A DNA stretch of 64,000 nt from Serinus canaria. Its lineage: Eukaryota > Chordata > Aves > Passeriformes > Fringillidae. The stretch spans positions 40,213,059-40,277,058 of the forward strand of contig NC_066313.1 of assembly GCF_022539315.1 (NCBI RefSeq), given 5' to 3'. The notes beneath the pieces are model-generated. The model saw only the letters and a list, made by a program, of their open reading frames with translations, was not told the origin of the DNA and searched no databases. A program made the translations under genes and the position numbers. This document shows positions 13,042 through 26,219 of this stretch, piece after piece (positions within the stretch are counted from its first letter, which is position 1; every line of letters begins with the position of its first letter).

Positions 13042-16000
13042 TAGAGTAGTACTCTGGCCAAATGCATGTCTGCTTTCAAAACAAAGGGAAATTCTAAAGG
13101 CAACTTGCTTATAAGACAGACTCACAAAGCTAATTCCCCAGAGAGTCTGAAGTGAGGTGCCCATCTGCTCCTCTCCGCTGGAGATACACTTCCACAATGA
13201 TAAACAGCTGCTAGAAAAACTCTGAGAGACAGCAACTGAGACCAATATAAATTAAGACAAGTTATATCAGAACAGTCACTACAAAACCCCACACATTTCT
13301 GATAACAAACCAAAAGGCCTGCCTGAGATATGAAGACCCTCTCCAGCTAGTGGCCCTATAATGGCACCCCTAATCCCCTATGATCCATAGCTCCAGGGAA
13401 TATTTTCTATCCTGCTGGAAAATTATCCATCTCTAATAGCTGCAGGATGCTAGACAGATGGGGAATTAGGGCCACACACTAAAGACATTGAGTTTTGTGT
13501 GGCAATCTTTCTTGTTTGTCAGTACAACTGTTATGCCAGACAGGGGGATATGGCCTCAGCTGTCAGGAAGGGGAGAGTCCCTACAGGAGGTGTCTGGAAA
13601 CAGCTGGGAAACCTCCCCACACTTTCTACCCCATGATAAATCAGCAATAAAACAACGCTTTGTAAACGAAGCAAATACCTGGATTTAGTGTGGGCTTTCT
13701 TTCCAGTGACCTTTGCAGTATTGTACAATGATGGGAAAGTGCCACAGTGCTCCCTTTACATCAGGGTAACAGCAGTACTTCTAATGGCAGTAATGGAAAC
13801 CAAATCCAAAGCTGCAACACTGGCTCCATGGCTATCTAAGAAGTTTTACCATTAATATAACTGAAGCCAAATTTCACTTAGTTCCTCTGAGTCGTCCATA
13901 TTTCTTTACGCGTCTTTTTTTTGGAATGAATTTGCTGCAGCTTTTTTAAGGTGTGGAAAGAGCTGTTCCCTTGGATTCCTCTTAGCAATACCTATTTCTG
14001 TTTTACAAGAACTCTCACTATATACCAGGGAAACAATGACCACTTTTGCACTTCTTAATTCAGGAGTCCTAAGGTGGATATCGAGAAAGATGAAGACTTT
14101 GAGAAGCTGAGAAAAGAAAAAAAAGCCTGAAATTCAAAACAATAAGCTGCAAAAATTTATTACCTGCTTTTGCTTGTATTTAAACTGGCAATATGCATGC
14201 ACACAATGCAAACATTCTTCATGATATCCCCAGAATATACTATCCCCTGGACTTACTGGAGTCAATTCTAGGAGTACAGAGCACAAAGATAACTCAATGC
14301 CTGTAATCATTAATGTTAAGGCCTCTGAAGTGAGGCACATGGCAATGTCAGCATCACTATGCCTTGATCATGATGTTGCACCTTTCCTGTTATTTTCTGT
14401 CTTATAAAGTATTTATTACTTTTTTCCTATCCTATCACTAACTTTTGCTGAAAGTTCTCTCACATGGTTGACTCTCTCACCTTGTCTTTGATCCTCCTCA
14501 AAATCTGCCCATGACTTTCTGTTCTTACCACATTAACAGTTCTGCTTTCATGTTTCCAAACAGTGTAGTCCCAGTGCCAATTCCTCCTTCAGCTCCACGG
14601 ACCCCCATTCCTGCCCCATGGAACTTTGATCCTTTCTGAAGTCATTCTGTTAGTTTTAACAGCATTAACATCTACAGAAAAGCCACGGGACTATTACTTG
14701 AATATGGGCTTTGCCAGAAACTCTGGATTTGGCTCACTGAGATGATGCACCTCCAGCAAAAACCAGCTCATAGATTTAGGCACAGTTCCAGAACACTAAA
14801 CCTGATATGTGGATAAAAGGTATTTATTGAATTAGTGTCACAGAAGGGCACCGACTTCTCTTTTCACCACAGACAACCAGACCACGCTCTCTCCTTACTC
14901 CAAACTCAAAACCCAAACAAGCAAAAAAACCCAACCCAACCAAAATCAAACCAAACAAAACCAGATCTTTGACAAGTCAAAAACTGTTCTCAAAGACATC
15001 TATGCCCCTAAAGGTAATACCAAACCTCTGAGCAACATCAAGCCACATCATATCAACAGAAGCTACCAATTTTCATTCACCACAGTGCTTTAAAAAGGTT
15101 GCAGTGAACAATCATTATAGAAGGAAGCCCAACTCCATACCTGGTCAGCACTAAGGGCAGGGCCATCACTCATCATCACTTGAAAAACAGCAGTCTTCAC
15201 CGCCACCTCTCATCACAGGCAGCAGAGGAGTAAAGCAACTCAATTTGGCTGATGCCAGGATGCACACATGATGATGATCTGCCTGCATCCAGCATCATAC
15301 AGTCAGCATGCTACAGACTTTTTAAAAGTCTCCACAATGAGGAGACAGCATACTCTTCAATGACCCTAAACAAGCTCATACATAAAATTAGAAGCCATCT
15401 ATAGAACTGCAGTTTCTATTCTCCCATGGAATTGAAAGGAGGATGATTATTATAGCAGCAATTGTTAGGGCTGCTATATCAAAAGGTCAATGTGCAATTA
15501 CCTACACCCCTCAATACATACACACAGAACAAACAGCAAACCATTCCCATTTCAAGAGCTTGTAACTCCTCCAGACACGTCATGTAGTATACAAATCTTA
15601 GCCCAAGAGCACTCACTCATCATAGTAAAACTAGAAGGTCTATTTGTAGGTATATTTGAAGTTGAGAAGGGCTTATAAAACCTGGGTACATTTTCATGTC
15701 AGCTTGTTCCACACACTTCAGCAAAACAGTTTTATTTTTTCTTACTGAGAAATTCTGCACCCTATTAACCTTTTTTCTATTGTATCAGGAACATGAGCCC
15801 AGCAACATTATTCGCTTGTGCAGGAACCAGAGGCCAGACTTTGAACAGGGAATGATTCTTGTCATTGATCCTTTCACCCTCAGTACATTTGCAGAATGTA
15901 ACCATCCTACAAACCACATTCCTACAGGATTGAAATGTCTATCCACAGTAAAAGGTCAACTACTTTTCTACAACAAAAACTTTAAACTTGCATTGTACCT

Positions 16001-19000
16001 TTAACATTGCAAAAGCTTCTTCTGAAATCAAAGCCATAATATCTATTGGTTTGAATACATTTTTAAAATTGCTAAATGTTTTGTGATTGTGATTGGAGAA
16101 AACTAAATTATTTTCTTTCACATAAGAGCTTCAACTTCTAGAAATATTATCTATGATGAAATGATAAACTAGCTCAATAAGATGCTCCACTACAATGCCC
16201 CACAAGAATATCACTGAAATTTTGGGTGATGAACGCTGTAATATTGAACATTGTATAAGACTGAAGGAAAAAATATGAGGGAATCTTCAGTGCATTAAAA
16301 GCAATTACCAACTAAACTAAGATCAATGATGTGAAAAAGTACAACATAGGAATGATTTTGCTCGCACTGTTTCATCTGCTTTCAAGTTCCAAACACAAAT
16401 CTCGGAGTTTCTGAATTTCATGACCTTCTAGTATAATTTGCTTAGTTCACTACAAAACCTTACAGATAATTTTATTAGTATAGCTATTTTGATGGCATAA
16501 AATTAGTCTGATCTGTTGCAGTTCATTCTGTTTCAATGCAACAATACACCACAGATTAGACACTGACATTATCTCAACCTAGACTTAGTCTTGACACCAA
16601 ACATGGTATTCATTTTTAAACGGCAGTTGTAGCTAAGTTGTTATACAAAACTACAAGAAAATAAACCTCCAGTTTTTTGACAGCATCACTCAGATGGTGT
16701 TGATAGCAAACTTTCTGAGAGTGCACTAAATCCCACTGTCTCCTCTTGGACACTGAGCCAGTGATTGTAAGTCCTTGAATGCAACCATCCAGATAATCCC
16801 TTTCAAAGCAGCCATACTCCTCTCCCACTCTATCATGCAGACATCCACATGCAGACATTTGTCATCTGAAAGGGACTTCATAGCAAACTATTATTACAGA
16901 AATACTGTTCCCCCATAATTATCAGTTTAAAAAGAGAAAGTGGAACTCATATCAGGAACTCAAGCCTCTCTAAGTTTTTAATGAGGAAGGAGAAAGAACC
17001 TAGGAAATTGTGGAACTGTATTTTGATTTCCAGTTTAGTCTGGCATCTTTTGCCTTATAATGACTGTTTCTACACTAAAAGAGAAGATACAAAAGCCTCA
17101 CCTCAGTTACAGTCTACTGCCTAAATGCATTAGGGATAATTTGTGTACGGTGTCAAAAACTATGGCAGAAGCTAGGCCATTAAAAAAAAGTACATTTCTA
17201 AATAGCATGGTTATGTTAAGGATAAAAAAAAAATGTATTGTGGTTGAAGTCTGGCATGTGTTCGGGAATGTAAAACAGAACACACTTGCAGAGGAGACAT
17301 TGGCAGAGTCTCAGTTATAACACACAGTTAATTCCACTATAATATAATTCAGATATTTCAAATATTTCAAACGTTTATACTTTTCGTAAAATCACAAAAC
17401 TTTTGAAAATTCACTGTGTTTGAGCATTTGAGCAGTGCATGTATGGGGCTGAAGGACAGGACATTGCAGGCACAGACGACATTCATCAGTCAGGAAGCAG
17501 AGGGATACCTCTGCCTGAGGCAATGGCACAGTTCTAACACACATTTTTACATGCAGCTATAGAATTTCAGACTCCAATAACAGAGTCAGCTTTTACTATC
17601 TTGTGTTTAAAACAGCTTTGTCAAAAAGCGTTAAGTACCCTGGTCTTTTGCTTCAGAATAACAATTCTTGCACAGTAGGTGAAATTTTTTCTTGATCACA
17701 GCTAACCATTAAAGTGGTATTAAATTTTAGTACAAAAATAGTAGGGAACTTATGAGTATTTCCTATTTAAAAATGGGACCAAAAAACCTTGAAGCAAACA
17801 AAACTTAATGATAACATCTCTATTCTATTCCTATTAAAAGATTAAATTAAAAATAAAACCATTAAAGCATTTAATTCCTTTAACAATGAAAATCTTACTC
17901 AAAAAAAGGAACAAAAACTGAATATATTTTAAATTGATTCTCTATACACTTGATGAAATGCAGAGGAAACTTGTATCTCTACCTCTGAAAAAAATCAGGT
18001 TTTAAATATGGCAATGGTTTGTTTTCTTTCCATGCAAGGCAGTATCTAAATCATTCCTCCACACCACCCACACAGCCATACTCTTATGCCCTTTCCAGAA
18101 CCCAGCTTTATTGACATCTCAAAGAGAATGAAGGCTAAACCTTAGTCCTATGAAATCAGACTGAAGCTTCCCTAGCTGTCACCAGAGTACCAGAAATACA
18201 CAGTGGATGGCTCACACCACTCACCAGAGGTACTGATGCTAGGATTGGATGGATCCCCTTACAGAGGTGGACAGCTCTTTCCATTGACTGTGGAGAAAGA
18301 CTGTTGAAGCTTTCCCTAGGTTTGATGTGTAATTTTAAAATCTCCCAAACCAGCTGGATACCAGTCTGAGCAGGAAGGAGATCTGGCACTCGTCACAGCG
18401 GAAAGTCAGAGCACAGCGGTCACCCAGGGCTGGCTGGTGGAAGACCCAGGACAGTCACTGGGCTACACTTCCTGGGGCAAGGACCAGCCCTACTGGGGCA
18501 TTTAGAGCTCTGACTTCTCAGAAACAGTGGCTGTTCAGCACAACTCCGTAATAACTTAAGGGAAAGCCATAGAAGGAGGTGGGGTACAGACACTCAATAA
18601 AAAGGTGTGTATGATCCTTAAAAAAACAACTCTTACACTTCAAGTCAGTTTTATCATTCCCTGACTACCCAAAATCGTTCTACCCTCTGTCCTATTTGCA
18701 ATCTGTTTTCCCTTCCAACATGCTAATATATAAATGAACAATATGAACAATGAACCAAGCCCCCCCTGATGCTACTGACACCAATTTCTTTGGAGCATAG
18801 GTAATGGATGTCAATGGCACCAACGTAATCCTGCAGTTTTTTATGTTGTTTCCTCCAAATAACCTGAATTCACATCATGTCAGTGAGGCCACTGTGAGGC
18901 ACCATGAGGCCACTCCTTCCAACTATGTAGTTGTTCATACAAATAAAGGTCACTTCCTTGACCCCAAATGCAAAAGATGTCTACAAGAGTGACACAGCAA

Positions 19001-19560
19001 TTTCAGCTGTCTGAGGCTGTGAGAGCCCTATGATTAGTTTATTAGAGGAATGGAAAGTGCCTTTGCATCAGTGCCAACTTTCTCACATCTGACATTATAC
19101 TGTATAGAGAGTTTAGCTCTATGTATTTAAGCAAGAAGAGAAACCCAAGACACACTATTCACACCAATTACTCACCAAGATGTGAAGAATCTCTAATTCC
19201 ATGAACATAAAAACAAGTAACAGTTGTAACACATATTCCTCTGAAAACAAGGCATGGTTGTTCATAAAGCTTTTGAATTGTCTGGCAAGTGCTTTCTGCT
19301 TATTGAGAGGCTGTAATTGCTGCCTCTTAGCTGAAGTGAACCTTCAGCCTGATGCCTGACCTTGTCCCTGACCCCTACTTTAATCTTTTATATTGACTTA
19401 GATATTATCTGGGCCTAACACATTTTGGCAAAGTACCACAACTTGATACTGTTTTGCTTTTGACAGGCTTCTCCTAACTCTGGCCACTTCTGTGGTTTCA
19501 CTCGCTGCAACTATTTGGTATTATCTGGGGATTGAAATGCACAAATGGTATGCTGCTTGC

Positions 19561-19576
19561 AAAAAAAAAAAAAAAA
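19561..19576. repeat. Poly(A) tract, 16 bases
   Basis: Sixteen consecutive A. No transposon or processed gene body is recognisable upstream of it. Confidence 0.95.
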
Positions 19577-20400
19577 TAATCCCCAAAAGCCTCCTTCAGG
19601 CCAAAGGAAATTCACTGCCTGCCCTTGAGCTGAGCTCTCCTCATTCTTGGTCTCACTGGGTTTGAGTCTGGAGGCAGAGATTGGCTCCAGGTCAGAGCAG
19701 AGGCTGCCAGCCCCCAGCGAGGCTCAGGTCTGGCACAGACCGCAGCAGAGACCTCGGCAGCCGGCGTGACAGCTGGGACCTATGACAGAGGTGGAAAGGC
19801 TGGAGCTTCCAGAGCAACCCCGATGAGAAAGCTGGCAGTTCTGCCATTAAACAAGATTTGAAACAGATATTCTGGCCACTCTTTGCTCAGACGTTTGGAA
19901 ACAGAAAGATCATCAATAAAGTTTCTCAACAAGAAAAGCTACAATGAAATCAGCATTGCAATAAAGAGGAATGCAGGCCTTTACAAGTATGCAGGTTTCC
20001 TAAGTAAAAAAATCCAGAAAAAGAAGGCAAATCTGACACTTACTTGGTTGCTGATGCTTTCTGAACAGAAAGATTGAACTGGCTTCTTTATATCATGCAA
20101 CTATCTCTGGCCCAAAAGCCTCCCAGAGGGGAATGCGCCACTGCCACTCTCTTCCTGCTTTGAGTCCAAGATACTTACCAGCTTGAACCCACACAGGTAA
20201 TTTTCTCTCCTCTCTCCCTCTAAGTAGTAGAAAACAAATGCATGTTGTGTTACCCAAGGTGGGGTTCATCCAAGTACAGTCATCTAAAGCCAAGGTATCT
20301 CTGTCACCTCAAGGCTTTTTCTGTAGCTGGCCAAAAGAGGCTGCCTTGGAAAGGAGCTCAACCTCCATACACCTTAGAACAGGTGAAATTTACTTACGGG

Positions 20401-20424
20401 TGTCCATTTACTTTTAAATGGACA
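20401..20424. repeat. Perfect inverted repeat: 10-bp arms, 4-base loop
   Basis: TGTCCATTTA (20,401-20,410), loop CTTT, then TAAATGGACA (20,415-20,424), an exact reverse complement. Pairing stops at both arm ends. Confidence 0.9.
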
Positions 20425-21414
20425 AAACTGGATAACAAATTCCCACTAAACTAAGTGTGCCATTTTTCAGGTACCTTCTTTCCTACACAAGAATAAGACA
20501 ATTGTCGGAAGTGAAACGGTGGCCAAAATAACACTAAAATAGAAGTGGTCTGCATCAGTCCAGGGTAATCCCAGCTTTGGCTGAGGTAAGGAATTTCTGT
20601 AGTAGTGAATCAGCGTTCTCTGGATTTCACAGTGAGGTCTGTGGTCTATGTGACAAAGCTACCAAGTTCTTTCTTTGTCACAGGATTGCTCTCCTAGCCC
20701 TACTGCAGTGTGTTTGTGGCACTTCTATGCTGGCAGGAGAGCATACACAGACTGTCTGGGACGAGAATCATCTGCTACAATTTGCTGCATTTAAGTGTTA
20801 GAAGGCAGCTGGCTTCAGCTCTTTCATGCCAAGCGAAGTGATGGAGAAGAGAGACAGAGGGGAAATGCACTACTTTAGATGTTCCTTGCAGCCTCACTCC
20901 TCTGCTCCCTTGGTCCTCATTAAATGTTTGCTCAATCCATCAAATTTATTAAACTATTGTTTTCCCAGCTTGGCTGTTTTGCAGGGACTCTGACAACACA
21001 ACCATTCCTGATGAACATTCGGGATCCCCAGCAAAGTATTGCAGAAGAAAGAATGACACATAGTACAGAAAAAACAGAACAAAAATTGGCAAAAGATGTG
21101 GCTTCATCTGAACTGTAGGCCACAAGATTCAGAACCTCTCTTTTCCATGAATGGAAGTGAAGAAGAAAGGCTAAAATGGCACCTTGAATGTAAAATACAT
21201 ATAAACTTTGAGAGCAGTTTTTATGTATCATATAAAAAGTGAGCTGGAGTTGATACATGATTCCTGAAACAGAACAATTTTAAAGCCTCATAAAGGATAC
21301 GAAAGGCTACAATGAAGAGGAGATCTTCATTGAAGTAGAAAATAGAAAAAGAATAAAAATTTTTGAACAGAAAACACTAACTGATTAAAATAAAAAATTA
21401 CCACTAACTGAACT

Positions 21415-22105
21415 GGGAAGAGTCACTGAAAAGCTGTCTAGAAGAAAAGAACCTGACAGTATTAGTCAACAGAAGCTAAGCATGAGCCAGCAATGTGCCA
21501 AGAAGGTGACCAAGAAGGCCAATCCTGGCCGGATCAGCCAGGGTGTGGCCAGCAGGAGCAGGGCAGTGACCGTCCCCCTGTGCCCAGCACTGCTGAGGCC
21601 ACAGCTCCAATCCTGTGCTCAGTTCTGGGCCCCTCACTGCAAGAGAGACATTGAGGGGCTGGAGCGTGTCCAGGGAAGGGCAACGGAGCTGGGGAAGGGT
21701 CTGGAGCACAAGTCCTGTGAGGAGCAGCTGAGGGAGCTGGGGGTGTTCAGCCTGGAGAAAAGGAGGCTCAGGGGGGACCTTATTTAAAAGCAGATTGTGG
21801 AGAGGTTGGGGTTGATCCCTTGTCCCAGGCAACAGTGAAAAGATGACAGGAAATGGCCTGAAGTTGCCCCAGGGGAGGTGTAAATTAGATGTTAATACAA
21901 ATTTCCTCATTGAAAGGGCTGTCAAGCATTGGAACAGGATGGCCAGGGAAGCAGTGGAATCACTGCCCATGGAGGTATTTGAAAGACTTTTACATATGGC
22001 ACCCAGGGACATGGATTAGTGGTGGACTTTGTAGTGCCGGGTAAACAGTTGGACTTGCTGACATCGGAGATCTTTTCCAATCTAAAAGGTTCTGTGATTC
22101 CATGA
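21415..22105 (+). mobile_element. CR1 LINE, ORF2 C-terminus and complete 3' end
   Basis: The best preserved CR1 in the window. An open frame of 101 codons (21,482-21,787) reads the ORF2 C-terminal region, with [35 protein letters not shown] and [19 protein letters not shown]. It then breaks at a stop. The 3'UTR follows, with ATTGGAACAGGATGGCCAGG and the terminus TTCTGTGATTCCATGA. It is 5' truncated in the 'GAGAGCTGTCTGGC'-like region near 21,415. The low divergence from the common bird consensus suggests a younger insertion than the others here. Confidence 0.93.
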
Positions 22106-25100
22106 ATGGGTGCTTAGGGCTCTCAAGCCCCTGCACAAGCTTCAGTTGTCTCTGACCTAAGAACTAGACGGAATTTGGCTCTCCAAGGTTCCTCTTGTCC
22201 GACTACACATGAGTAAAGGTCAATTAAGAAAGGACCAAGGAGAATGTAAACACTGTATTTTTAAAGTATGTTATTGCATTTGAATTCACCTGTTTCTAAA
22301 AACCCTATTTAAACTCAAAATGAGAACAATTATGTCTATTAAAACACGTAACACTAATACTGTTTTAGTCACACTGGATAATTGAAATGATACGTGCTTC
22401 TTGTAAAAGTTTCAAAACAAGTCAAATACCTAAAGTGGTTTATTATCAACAAGTTAAATGGAAGACAGTGGTTAAGCACCTAGAATACAAAGTGCTGAAA
22501 CTGATTCTGACAGGACTAGTCTCTTCTGCAAATACAGATAATGTATCTTTCTTGACAGTTTATTTAAGTATTTTTGGTTCACTGAATAATTCATTAAAAG
22601 CTGAAACCAGAAAAGAGTGGAGGAAATAAGAACCAAAACAAAAAGCTTCAGAGATAGCTTGCTTTCTAATTTCATCTTGTGGGTAAAAGCACATGGTGAG
22701 AGGCTGAGCACTGCAGTTCTGAAGCCTTGAATGCAGTTATTAGAAATAAACACATCGAATCAATAATTAAAATGTTCTTTTGTTTCATTAATTACTTTGT
22801 TATAAATGATAATACTTGCAAAAACTGGTGAAACATATCCATCATCTACTTTAATTGACTGAAGAAATAGAACCTAAATAAACCTGAAAAAGAAGGTGTT
22901 CAAAACTGCTTCTTGCTCCCATAGAAGCAGATTAAAACCTGTAAATGATTACTGTAACTAAGAAGAAAATGAAGAAAGTCAATGTGAAGAATTCCTCTCT
23001 CAGAGATCATGTTGCTGAAGTATTTGCTTTCTGTTAAAATTCTTCAAACTGTGAATTTAAATATCACAGGTCCTTTATCACTCTGAGAAGACAAATTTAC
23101 ACTGCTTAATTTGTATCCAGAAGAAATGAAGGCAAAAAAGCCTCACCTGACACTCAGTCATGCAGTCTTTTCTTAGCTCTGCTGTATTACTGCATAAAAG
23201 AGATAAAACACCATCACCGGTGAAGCTTTGAATGCTTCAATGTAGCATACAGCCTCTTGGGCGCTTTTCCTTGAACAGCTCTGCTACAGCTTCCCCCAAA
23301 GTTGTGCTGGAAATGAAGGGCTGGCAGACTCCAGGAGTGCCTGGCCACTATCTGCAGAGATTTAACTGCTGGAAAGACTCTCAGCAGCCTTCTTCGAAGA
23401 GAGCACTTCATTAAAACTTCAATATACAAATGACGTTTGGTCAAACACTGGGCACAAGACTGCAGTTGTGACAGACAAGAAAGTCTGCTTGAATTGCATA
23501 GTTTGGCACTAGAAAAGTCCCAACCCCTTTCTGTGCTGCAAGGAGAGAAATAGCGGCAAGAATCAGTCAGCGGTGGGTCACAAAAGCTAAAACAATGCTG
23601 CCTGCTTTATTTCCACTAGCAGAAACCAGAGATCATTCATCACCATACCTGTATAAACAACCTATTTCAATGCTTCATGCCAAAAAAGTAGAAAAGGGGG
23701 GTTTACTTCACAGCGTATGGCTGCAACACGACTTTGCTATTCTTGAACAGTGCCTACACACCCCACCACTCTCCACATACTGAGCTGCCCACCTACATTT
23801 TGGGGGTCAGAAGGAGGACAAGTGATTCATTGATCGACTCCAGCTCCCAGTGCAGTGAAAGTCACTACCCCAAAACTGGACATCTTGGACAATCCTGACT
23901 CCACTTGACTTCCCATGCTGCCACCACATGCAACCAGTACCTGGCACTTCCAGACACCTGACACAGACCCCTCACTGCTCTCATGATCTCCAGCATCACG
24001 ATGGCTGCAATGCTACCTACGCAACACAGGAGGTCTGAACTCAAGGATCCTTAATTAATTCGCAAGTCTTCAGTGAGGGAACAGAAGCTGCTGAAGCATC
24101 TTGGCTCCCCAAGACTAAGCAGGAGTTAGCTGTTTTGTTTATTTTCTTGGCTTCTGCCAGGGTGGCCCTGTGTGGTGTGTCTTGAGCACAAGGAGTTGCA
24201 CAAACACAGACAACATTCCTGCACTTTTGAAGAGTATTTCTGGTGGGTGTGGAGCCATTCCTCGCCAACACCTGAGCTGCTCCGCCCAGCTGAACTTGAA
24301 AAAGCAGAATCTCCCGAAGCCAAGTTTTATCTTACTAGATCATCAATTATCTCATTGAGAATCATCAACTTAAAGCAGGATTTAGTCTCTGAGGTGGGGA
24401 AGAAAGTTCCTTGGGGAGATGCCAGGAGACAGCACCATGGATAATCAGTGAAACATTAAAAAAACCCAAACATTATAAAGCAACTCAGGCTGTAGCAGAG
24501 CAGTCCTGCAGAACAGGTATTCTACATCCAGGACCTAAAGAAATATTAGGAGTTCAAGAGGAATTACTCTAAAGAGCCACAGGATTTATTAGAAGGTGTT
24601 AAACTTTCTGTTAGCATTTTGAACTATCACATATAAAATACTACAGGTATGCAGCTTTTGAGAGTGTGTTCCCAATATAACTTTTTTTTTATTATTTTCC
24701 ATTAAAGGTTTCATGAGTTTTCAGTAAGCATTTTATTCCTATAGAGTTTATTTCAGATCCTTGTCTGTTAGTGCAGTGGTGGTCCAAAAGGTCTCTTGAT
24801 GACATTTTTCCCTCCACTGTTATACCTTTGCAAAAGGTGACACATTCTCCACAAACTGCTGGCTAGCTGCCCAGCACAGGAAAGAGATGAAGCACCTGCC
24901 ACCTCCCCTCATATTTCTGTAAGGAGAAGAAAAAGGAAAATCTTCTTTCCTGAACAACATGAGCTGAGCTGCATAGACATGCTATTGTGGATGGTTGCTG
25001 TGGGAAGACGTGGGAAGGTCTCCAATGAACAATCAAAATGAAATCAGGAAAAGTGCCATCCTCAGACAAAAGGGAATTCCACCTAAAAAGTGAAGAACTC

Positions 25101-26219
25101 AGAAAGACCTTGAAAATTTGCATTTAGGGCTTTTGAGCATTTCTGAGCAATGCTGGTAGAACTGGGAAGATGTTGTACTGCAAAGTTGATGCTGCTGCAC
25201 TTGTAGGGTCCCTGTCCTTCCAGAGGGACCTGTTACTGCACAAAGATCTGCACCAGCTCTGCAAGAAGCACCACAGTCACACTGGGTTTAAGAGAAAATG
25301 CCACCTCCTCCCTGCTCCTTTATCTTGTGAAAGCTAAGAAACCAGTCCAGCATTCAAACACAATACCAAACACACACCCCTCCCTCTCACTGAATATAAC
25401 TTCACTTCAGTCTCTTTCCAGGAAGTAAGCAAAAGTGCCACTGATAGCTTTTTCTGCCAAAAGAAAGCAGACCAAGAAACGGTTGGGTTGAACTTAAAAT
25501 GAAAAGGATATTCCTTTGCTTTCCTACAGCCAAGGAATGTCATGTAAAGAAGCCAATCACTCCAGTCACGCACAATCTGGCACAGGAGAAGAGGCAAAAG
25601 GATGGTCACCATGTGCCCTTGCTCAGCCAGGTACTCTGAGCCACACTCTCCAAAACCACTTACCCTCTGTACAGGGACAGAATGAAAGTCGCATCACAAT
25701 GAGGAAAATGGATATTGTGCAATATAAGCAGAACATTTACAGGTAGCAAAATCAAATAGCTCCCATGCAGCACATAATTACCTTGTACAGCTCACTGTAA
25801 CAGGAAATGGAAAAGGTTTACATGAGTTGAAAAAATATATTAGACATTTGTAAAGGACGGATTCATCATAAGCTGTAAAATATGATGGTTTGGATGCAAA
25901 CGATGGCTCAGCAAGCCTCCATAGTGATATTGATTACTGAAAGCTGGGAGAGTGTAGCAGAGGAAATGTCTCCAGCACTTTTCTCTGATTTTATATTCCT
26001 TGGCTTGACTTTGTGTTATTGCAGTCCTTGCACAACTGAAAAGAGCCTCTCTGCGTGCAAGAGGCTTCACCAAGAAAGCCAGAAACTACTTTGTAATGGG
26101 CACTGGATGTCTTTGTGGCCCCTGGGAAGGCATGTGATCACAGTCCTTGTTCTGCCATTACCAATGTGCAAGCAGTTTGTTGACAAATACTTAGCTGATG
26201 TTTATATGTCTTAACCATG
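22106..26219. other. Intronic sequence, no gene recognised
   Basis: About 4.1 kb of AT-rich DNA. Only short overlapping frames (110 codons at most) with no known similarity. No recognisable transposon, RNA gene or long simple repeat. Confidence 0.55.

Larger units (their letters stand above)
11516..21414. other. Intronic sequence, no gene recognised
   Basis: Nearly 10 kb without a recognisable gene. The longest open frame (11,868-12,359, minus, 163 codons) lies in a locally GC-richer patch and matches nothing I know. Short tandem duplications sit at 12,924-13,041 and an A/C-rich stretch at 14,905-14,965. A 16-base A run is at 19,561-19,576, followed by a small GC- and CpG-richer patch at 19,620-19,830. 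A hairpin is at 20,401-20,424. Confidence 0.55.

Noticed and set aside
21476..22012. 178-codon minus-strand frame
   Set aside because: It is the antisense of a well-preserved CR1 copy.
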